Virus record (IMG/VR): IMGVR_UViG_3300018962_000001
Coordinates: 140,686-204,685 of that record
Direction: 5' to 3' (one strand)
From: a virus
Length of the DNA: 64,000 bases
A program made the translations under genes and the position numbers. This document shows, piece by piece, positions 60,090 to 64,000 of the stretch. Every line of letters begins with the position of its first letter. Position 1 is the first letter of the stretch. The notes beneath the pieces were generated by a model. It searched no databases and was not told the DNA's origin. It saw only the letters and a list, made by a program, of their open reading frames with translations.

Positions 60090-60138
60090 GGCGGGTTCCT
60101 TTCGTGCTCGGCGCTGGGCCGGTATCTATCGTGCTTGG

Positions 60139-60167
60139 AGCTTACCGCTGGTCGGCCAGTATGTCAA
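60139..60167 (-). promoter_or_regulatory. Promoter of gene at 59,847
   Basis: CCCC then TTGACA (60,162-60,167), 17-bp spacer, TAAGCT (60,139-60,144). Promoter family member. Confidence 0.7.
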
Positions 60168-60196
60168 GGGGTTACAAGAACGACCTGCCGAACGCT

Positions 60197-60454
60197 TTAC
60201 GAATCCGCCAGGGCGCGCGGAGCGAGGTGGTTGGCGACATCGCGCGATTGCTCGGCCAGCTGCCGCAGCGTGTCGGCCAGCGGGCCAGCCGCAGGGGTGA
60301 TTCGGGCCAGGGCCGCAGCCTCGGCGGCCAACCGCAGGACATCTGCCGCAATGCAGGTTGCGAGGGTGGCGGCAACCTGCGCCTCGTGCTCGGCATTGGT
60401 ATGCTGCGCGCCGATCCGGCAAAACGCGCATGGTTGGGGGAGATTTGGTGACAC
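60197..60454 (-). CDS. Unknown helical protein
   Basis: 85 residues, GTG at 60,454, with GAAAGGA upstream. A PQPCAFCRIGAQH stretch gives one Cys pair, then long Ala-rich helices (EAAALARITPAAGPLADTL). Probably in the same transcript as the 37-residue acidic gene. Confidence 0.5.
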   Translation of the reverse strand: MSPNLPQPCAFCRIGAQHTNAEHEAQVAATLATCIAADVLRLAAEAAALARITPAAGPLADTLRQLAEQSRDVANHLAPRALADS

Positions 60455-60493
60455 GACCTGATTCCTTTCGTATGCAAGCATGGTTGGAGAGGG

Positions 60494-60607
60494 CTATGCC
60501 CCCTCCTCCTCGTCCTCGTCCCGGTTGTCCTGGTCGGCGGCGGCATCTTCGCGTTCGAGTCGCGCTACGGCTTCCTCGGCTTCTCGGTCGGCCCAATCGC
60601 GGTACAT
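60494..60607 (-). CDS. 37-residue highly acidic protein
   Basis: From ATG 60,607, preceded by GAAAGGAACCCGCC, reading MYRDWADREAEEAVARLERE, then DAAADQDNRDEDEEEGA, then stop. The end is almost all acidic (net charge strongly negative), like a small DNA mimic or inhibitor. Its own promoter is at 60,645-60,673. Too short to be recognised as a family. Confidence 0.6.
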   Translation of the reverse strand: MYRDWADREAEEAVARLEREDAAADQDNRDEDEEEGA

Positions 60608-60644
60608 GGCGGGTTCCTTTCGCTCCATCGTCGTATCTGAGCAC

Positions 60645-60673
60645 ATCATACCGGAGGTCGATCGGAACGTCAA
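60645..60673 (-). promoter_or_regulatory. Promoter of the acidic small gene
   Basis: CCCC then TTGACG (60,668-60,673), 17-bp spacer, TATGAT (60,645-60,650). Confidence 0.7.
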
Positions 60674-60677
60674 GGGG

Positions 60678-61001
60678 TTATGATACGACCTTTGATCGAC
60701 CCGATTCCCTGGGGGTCCGGGCGAGCCGCGCCCTGGCGTCGGCGATTAAGGCGACCAGATCGGCAGGCTTGCGCCGTGGGGGGAGCGACTGCTCTAGGGC
60801 AACCACGGCGGCCTCAACCCCTTGGGCGGCGCGTTCTCGCGCCTCGCAGGTTTGCCGGGAGGGCATCCATACCTGGCCGAATCCATAGGCGGGCATAGGC
60901 CGCTTCGACCGATCAACGGCTCGGTTGGCCTCCTGCAAGGTTTGGAGCGCTGCGCGAAGACAGTCGGCGCGATACGCACGGGTGGTTGCTCGATGGCCCA
61001 T
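60678..61001 (-). CDS. Basic helical protein, unknown
   Basis: 107 residues from ATG 61,001; GAAAGGAGG upstream. Helical (DCLRAALQTLQEANRAVDRS) and YGFGQVWMPSRQTCEARER. Function unknown. Its own promoter was not found, so it may be read from an upstream unit. Confidence 0.55.
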   Translation of the reverse strand: MGHRATTRAYRADCLRAALQTLQEANRAVDRSKRPMPAYGFGQVWMPSRQTCEARERAAQGVEAAVVALEQSLPPRRKPADLVALIADARARLARTPRESGRSKVVS

Positions 61002-61028
61002 GACGGCCTCCTTTCGGTTGCAGGTTGC

Positions 61029-61054
61029 CGCCGGGCGGATTAATCCGCCCGGCG
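61029..61054. terminator. Perfect GC-rich palindrome
   Basis: A palindrome of the type CGCCGGGCGGATT / AATCCGCCCGGCG lies 11 bp past the stop of the gene at 61,065. Confidence 0.5.
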
Positions 61055-61064
61055 ATTCGCGGAT

Positions 61065-61520
61065 CTAGCGGGTTGATTTTTCCCCGTAGCGCGGGTCGAG
61101 TCGCGGTAGCGCGTTAAGCGCGGCGGCTAGGGCCGAATCGTAGATCGCGGCTACGGCGGCGGCGTACCGATCGAGTCGATCCGAATCGTAGGCCGCGCCC
61201 GATTCGAGGTCGGCGGCGATCGCGGCGGCGGATTCCGATTCGTAGCCGCCGCCTAGCGCGGCAAAAATCGATTCGGCGGCGGCGGCGGCGGTCGATAGGA
61301 TATACAAATCGCTATAGGATTCGAGTCCGGCGGCGGCTAGGATTTCGCCAAATCCTACGGCGCTATCCCCCCCGATATACCCGGCGCGATTCCCCGCTAC
61401 GATTCCGGCGGAAATCCCGGCGGCGGCGGCGGCGATTAATTCGACCGAATCTAGGGGATAGACGGCTAGGGCGGCGGCGGCGGCGGCGGCGGATTTTGGG
61501 GCGATTTGGATCGGGTTCAT
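61065..61520 (-). CDS. CA/TG-poor cassette gene 3
   Basis: 151 residues, Ala-rich, with Ala runs, GYIGGDSAVGFGEILAAAGL and ESESAAAIAADLESGAAYDSD. Only about six CA or TG steps in 450 bp. Promoter at 61,573-61,601. Unknown function; many Ala runs come from GCC repeats. Likely expressed but of doubtful structure. Confidence 0.5.
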   Translation of the reverse strand: MNPIQIAPKSAAAAAAALAVYPLDSVELIAAAAAGISAGIVAGNRAGYIGGDSAVGFGEILAAAGLESYSDLYILSTAAAAAESIFAALGGGYESESAAAIAADLESGAAYDSDRLDRYAAAVAAIYDSALAAALNALPRLDPRYGEKSTR

Positions 61521-61572
61521 TAATTTTTCCCTACTAGCCCGTATCGCTACGGGCGATTAATTTGATAGCCGT

Positions 61573-61601
61573 AGTATAGCGCAAAAATACGCGCTAGTCA
61601 A
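61573..61601 (-). promoter_or_regulatory. Promoter of CA/TG-poor gene 3
   Basis: -35 TTGACT (61,596-61,601), 17-bp spacer AGCGCGTATTTTTGCGC, -10 TATACT (61,573-61,578), leader ATCAAATTAATCG. Confidence 0.8.
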
Positions 61602-61679
61602 GGGAGGTTGACGGGGAAAAAGAAGGTCGATCCGACGAATCGCACCGGGCCGGGTTGGATCGGCGCTGCGCAGCGGCGG

Positions 61680-61716
61680 TAGGTTGGCGGGCGGGTTGGC
61701 ATTACCCAACCCGCCC
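61680..61716. terminator. GGCGGGCGGGTTGG / CCAACCCGCCC hairpin
   Basis: GC-rich hairpin just beyond the stop of the gene at 61,723, with a CATTACC-type tip. Confidence 0.45.
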
Positions 61717-61722
61717 GGCGAT

Positions 61723-62163
61723 CTAGGGATTAAGCAGGTTGGTTACGATTCCCCCCGGATCGGTACGGTAAAATGCGATCAACTTCCCCCCGGAAATGCA
61801 ACCTTCGAAGGTCGGGCCGAGGGCCGCGTCTAGGTACGTATCCAAATCGGGAATCGCGGCGGCGGATTCGGCGCGCGGGCAACCTTCGGCTACCCATTTA
61901 ACGTAGCCCGCCGCGATTCCAACATGGGCGGCGGCGATTCCGCGCGCGATCCGGGGCGGATCAACCGGAATCCCGTAGGCGGCAAATCCGGCGGCGGCGA
62001 TCGGCGGCGCGGCGATCGGCGGCGCGGGCGCGGCGGGCGGCGCGGGCGGATAGGGATACGTTAAGCGATCGTAGGTATAGGCGGCGGCGGATTCGCGGAT
62101 CATTTCAAATTCGGCGGCGTAGGATTCGGGCGAATTGTTGGAATCGTAGACTCGGATAGGCAT
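61723..62163 (-). CDS. CA/TG-poor cassette gene 4
   Basis: 146 residues. The N-terminus (IRVYDSNNSPESYAAEFEMI) is followed by a Pro/Ala repeat (PAPPAAPAPPIAAPPIAAA), then GIAAAHVGIAAGYVKWVAEG, CPRAESAA and a folded C-terminus with GGKLIAFYRTDPGG. CA/TG depletion is clear in the 5' part and weaker near the 3' end. Promoter at 62,218-62,246. Function unknown. Confidence 0.55.
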   Translation of the reverse strand: MPIRVYDSNNSPESYAAEFEMIRESAAAYTYDRLTYPYPPAPPAAPAPPIAAPPIAAAGFAAYGIPVDPPRIARGIAAAHVGIAAGYVKWVAEGCPRAESAAAIPDLDTYLDAALGPTFEGCISGGKLIAFYRTDPGGIVTNLLNP

Positions 62164-62217
62164 TTTCGGACTCCCGTAGCGGTAGCGGCGCGTAGGCCGG
62201 ATTTATTTGATACCGCT

Positions 62218-62246
62218 ATATTACCGCGTATCGGCGCGCTAGTCAA
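62218..62246 (-). promoter_or_regulatory. Promoter of CA/TG-poor gene 4
   Basis: -35 TTGACT (62,241-62,246), 17-bp spacer AGCGCGCCGATACGCGG, -10 TAATAT (62,218-62,223). Confidence 0.75.
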
Positions 62247-62431
62247 GGGTAACCTTCGCCCGATCGCGCAGGTCGATCCGCCGATCGCACCCGGCGTACT
62301 GCTGAAGGTCGGGCTTGACAACCAGGCCCGTGGGCAGCGATGCTGCTGGCAGGGGCCACGCCAGGGGCCAGCAGCACGCTGAGCTGCGTCCACCTTCTGA
62401 CCTGCACCCACCTGGACAGGTGGACTTGTAC

Positions 62432-62486
62432 GTACGGCCAACCATTCAAACCCAGCGATGCGCAGCTTGGCGCGTACGGCCAACCA
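62432..62486 (-). repeat. Two dispersed copies of the GTACGGCCAACCA core
   Basis: Cores at 62,432 and 62,474, 42 bp apart, with CAAACCCAG(C/G)GATG flanks. Related to the 56-bp repeat at 59,300-59,480. Confidence 0.6.
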
Positions 62487-62559
62487 TCCAAACCCAGGGA
62501 TGGCCCGACCTTGCAGCGATCCGGTTTCACTGAACCTGCGCCAGCGTCCACGGTCACGC

Positions 62560-62588
62560 TTGACGACCGCACCGCATAGCGCTATGCT
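62560..62588 (+). promoter_or_regulatory. Promoter of gene at 62,626
   Basis: TTGACG (62,560-62,565), 17-bp spacer ACCGCACCGCATAGCGC, TATGCT (62,583-62,588). Confidence 0.75.
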
Positions 62589-62625
62589 GCCCCTATCGAA
62601 TGACGAGTCTACGAGGAGGATGTCC

Positions 62626-62859
62626 ATGATCGTCTGTGTGCCGGTATCACCCGCCGAAGAAGCCCGCATTGCCGCGCTGAACCTGCCGGATCGGGTCTGG
62701 CGTATCCGTCTTGACCCGCACGAAGAACGCGAGATCGCCGCTCCGCTGGTCGAGCTGGCGCAGCATCGGTACCTCCAAGCCTTAGACCTGGACCGGGATG
62801 CTCGTGCCTGGGACCGGGTGCAGGCGATCCCAGGCACCGACCCCCATCCGCAGCGATAG
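62626..62859 (+). CDS. Unknown small protein
   Basis: 77 residues, GAGGAGGATGTCC upstream. IVCVPVSPAEEARIAALNLP and LDPHEEREIAAPLVELAQHR. Basic/acidic helical. Own promoter; divergent from gene 4. Function unknown. Confidence 0.6.
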   Translation: MIVCVPVSPAEEARIAALNLPDRVWRIRLDPHEEREIAAPLVELAQHRYLQALDLDRDARAWDRVQAIPGTDPHPQR

Positions 62860-62897
62860 CCCTCCAGGTCCACCTGCGCAGACAGAGCGATGTGCGC

Positions 62898-62945
62898 GTA
62901 CGGCCCACCACGTGTGCGCACCGATTCGCAGGTCCGGCCCACCAT
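62898..62945 (-). repeat. Two more repeat cores (degenerate)
   Basis: GTACGGCCCACCA at 62,898 and GTCCGGCCCACCA at 62,932, 34 bp apart, following the gene at 62,626. Confidence 0.45.
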
Positions 62946-62950
62946 CGGGT

Positions 62951-63241
62951 TTATGCCGCACGGCGCTCCACAATCGACTCCCCGACGACCCAGTTCATCG
63001 CCACCGCCACATGTGCCGCCATCGCGACCGGATCGTGCCCGTCGCAGGTCGCGATGGCAAGAATATAGCTCCAAACGAGGACTGCATCTCCCGCGCATGC
63101 CCATCCCGACACGTGCAGCCCTTGCCCGGCGAGCCGCCGGGCAAGGTGTTCTCCTTGATCGACCGTCAACCGAACGCGATCGACGGTGTACACGACTCGG
63201 ATCGGCGCTAGGGGATCGTTCCCCGGTTGATCATCGGTCAT
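62951..63241 (-). CDS. Unknown protein
   Basis: 96 residues from ATG 63,241. IRVVYTVDRVRLTVDQGEHL, RLAGQGLHVSGWACAGDAVL and AMAAHVAVAMNWVVGESIVE. An alpha/beta style. It is the last gene of an operon from the right edge; its start lies inside the upstream gene by 11 bp. Confidence 0.55.
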   Translation of the reverse strand: MTDDQPGNDPLAPIRVVYTVDRVRLTVDQGEHLARRLAGQGLHVSGWACAGDAVLVWSYILAIATCDGHDPVAMAAHVAVAMNWVVGESIVERRAA

Positions 63242-63476
63242 GGTGCTTCGCGCCTCCCCGACGATGCCAGCTTCGAATATCGACCACATGCTGGGTGCTG
63301 GTGTACAGCATCCAGGTTGCCCCGGCCCGCTCAAAGATGATACCGGTCCAGCCGGTATCGAAGGCCATCATCATGCGGAGGCTCAGGATTTCACGGTCGA
63401 GCACCGTTGCCGCCTCGTCATGGAGGTCGGGCGGCAGCTGAAACCAGCCCTGGGGTGTTTCGAGTGCGATCACCAT
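63231..63476 (-). CDS. Unknown protein
   Basis: 81 residues. VIALETPQGWFQLPPDLHDE, then SLRMMMAFDTGWTGIIFERA and WMLYTSTQHVVDIRSW. Overlaps both neighbours slightly. A small beta-rich fold is likely. Confidence 0.55.
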   Translation of the reverse strand: MVIALETPQGWFQLPPDLHDEAATVLDREILSLRMMMAFDTGWTGIIFERAGATWMLYTSTQHVVDIRSWHRRGGAKHHDR

Positions 63477-64000
63477 GCTGGGCGATCCTCCAGCCGAACG
63501 ACCGATCCGGGTACGATGTCGTTGAAGACTGCGGCCAGCCGACCGGCCACCTCTGCGGGATCTTGCCCGTGGATCACGCCCTGATCAATCAACACCTCCC
63601 AGATCACTTCGGAGTCGCCCAGGCCGAAGTCGATTCGATAGGTCCACATCGGGGGTGCCGCCGCCTGGAGGATCGTCGCTGCCACGGCCCGCGAGTGGAC
63701 GGCAAAGGGTTGAATCTGATAGGTCGCATGGACGGCTTCAAGCGCGGGATTCGGCGGCAGCTCCGGGTTGGGATACCGATCCAGTACCCACGCCCGGCGA
63801 CACAACCGCCGCCGGTGCCAGGCCGCGCGCACCACAGTGCGGGCCTCGACGATCGCCGGTTGTCGATCGGGTGCGTCGCGCAGAAGCCGACCCAGCTCGT
63901 GCTCGGCCTGCGCGACGGCGAGATTGGCTTCCTGCCAGGCGGTTTCGATCGCGTCCGGTTGCGCAGGCCCAATCAGGAGATCCAGGAGCGGCGAAACCGC
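63470..64000 (-). CDS. Unknown protein, continues off the right edge
   Basis: The frame is open to base 64,000. N-terminal part (as far as visible): IETAWQEANLAVAQAEHELG, then VEARTVVRAAWHRRRLCRRA, then WVLDRYPNPELPPNPALEAV, IQPFAVHSRAVAATILQAAA and DFGLGDSEVIWEVLIDQGVI. A helical coiled coil followed by an alpha/beta domain. First visible gene of the right-hand operon; the start is outside the window. Confidence 0.6.
   Translation of the reverse strand, partial: AVSPLLDLLIGPAQPDAIETAWQEANLAVAQAEHELGRLLRDAPDRQPAIVEARTVVRAAWHRRRLCRRAWVLDRYPNPELPPNPALEAVHATYQIQPFAVHSRAVAATILQAAAPPMWTYRIDFGLGDSEVIWEVLIDQGVIHGQDPAEVAGRLAAVFNDIVPGSVVRLEDRPAW

Larger units (their letters stand above)
62164..62625. 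other. Intergenic: divergent promoters and repeat cores
   Basis: 462 bp without a clear gene. Contains the minus promoter for gene 4, two GTACGGCCAACCA repeat cores (62,432 and 62,474), and the plus promoter for the gene at 62,626. Large open frames on either strand here have no ribosome site and reuse repeat sequence; they were not called. Confidence 0.6.

Noticed and set aside
61590-61640. A TTGACG on the plus strand at about 61,610 as a promoter
   Set aside because: No -10 hexamer at 16-18 bp.
62100-63104. A 334-residue open frame on the minus strand
   Set aside because: It overlaps better genes with ribosome sites on both strands, and part of it reads through repeat cores (GLAVR-type residues from GTACGGCC).
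1-64000. tRNA or rRNA genes
   Set aside because: No cloverleaf or rRNA-like sequence was recognised by eye; a dedicated search was not possible.

Overview
The window looks like part of a large, GC-rich tailed-phage (siphovirus-type) genome or prophage. It holds a scaffold, decoration and HK97-type capsid module, head-tail connectors, a major tail protein, overlapping tail-assembly chaperones, a 2.5-kilo-residue tape measure protein, two giant adhesin-like tail proteins and a portal protein. These are packed with dozens of tiny unknown genes whose starts and stops overlap. No rRNA, tRNA, terminase, polymerase, integrase or lysis cassette was recognised, so more of the genome lies outside. The host cannot be proven from sequence. 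A Chloroflexota-like host is only a guess from the GC-rich, GATCG-rich style.

Layout. 1-35,255: virion genes on the minus strand. Read in transcription order, an operon from about 35,255 carries small virion proteins and a 1,686-residue adhesin. A second operon, from a near-perfect promoter at 27,872-27,900, carries scaffold, decoration, capsid, connectors, major tail and chaperones. The third carries the tape measure and distal tail proteins, including a 2,235-residue adhesin with a glycosidase-like barrel. The tail operon is interrupted at 16,714-20,660. That stretch holds a Cro/CI-type regulator, a zinc-ribbon membrane protein, three plus-strand genes (one RAMP-like, one HNH nuclease), and unusual GGNNN-periodic arrays with hairpins whose stems co-vary.

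35,406-47,733: a plus-strand block of about 25 small genes, probably early functions. It includes a macro-domain protein, a DUF932 protein, a lipoprotein and several tandem paralogs. 47,730-57,659: mostly minus strand, with a replication-relaxation-type protein, a family 2 glycosyltransferase, the portal protein, HNH and AP2-type DNA-binding proteins, and small unknowns.

57,700-64,000: single-gene cassettes with their own promoters and hairpins. Four of these genes, and their flanks, lie in DNA almost free of CA/TG dinucleotides. This is the most striking signal in the window.

A recurring promoter shape (CCCTTGAC, 17-bp spacer, TATACT-like -10) lies upstream of both the plus-strand block and the right-hand cassettes, which suggests common control by the host housekeeping sigma factor.
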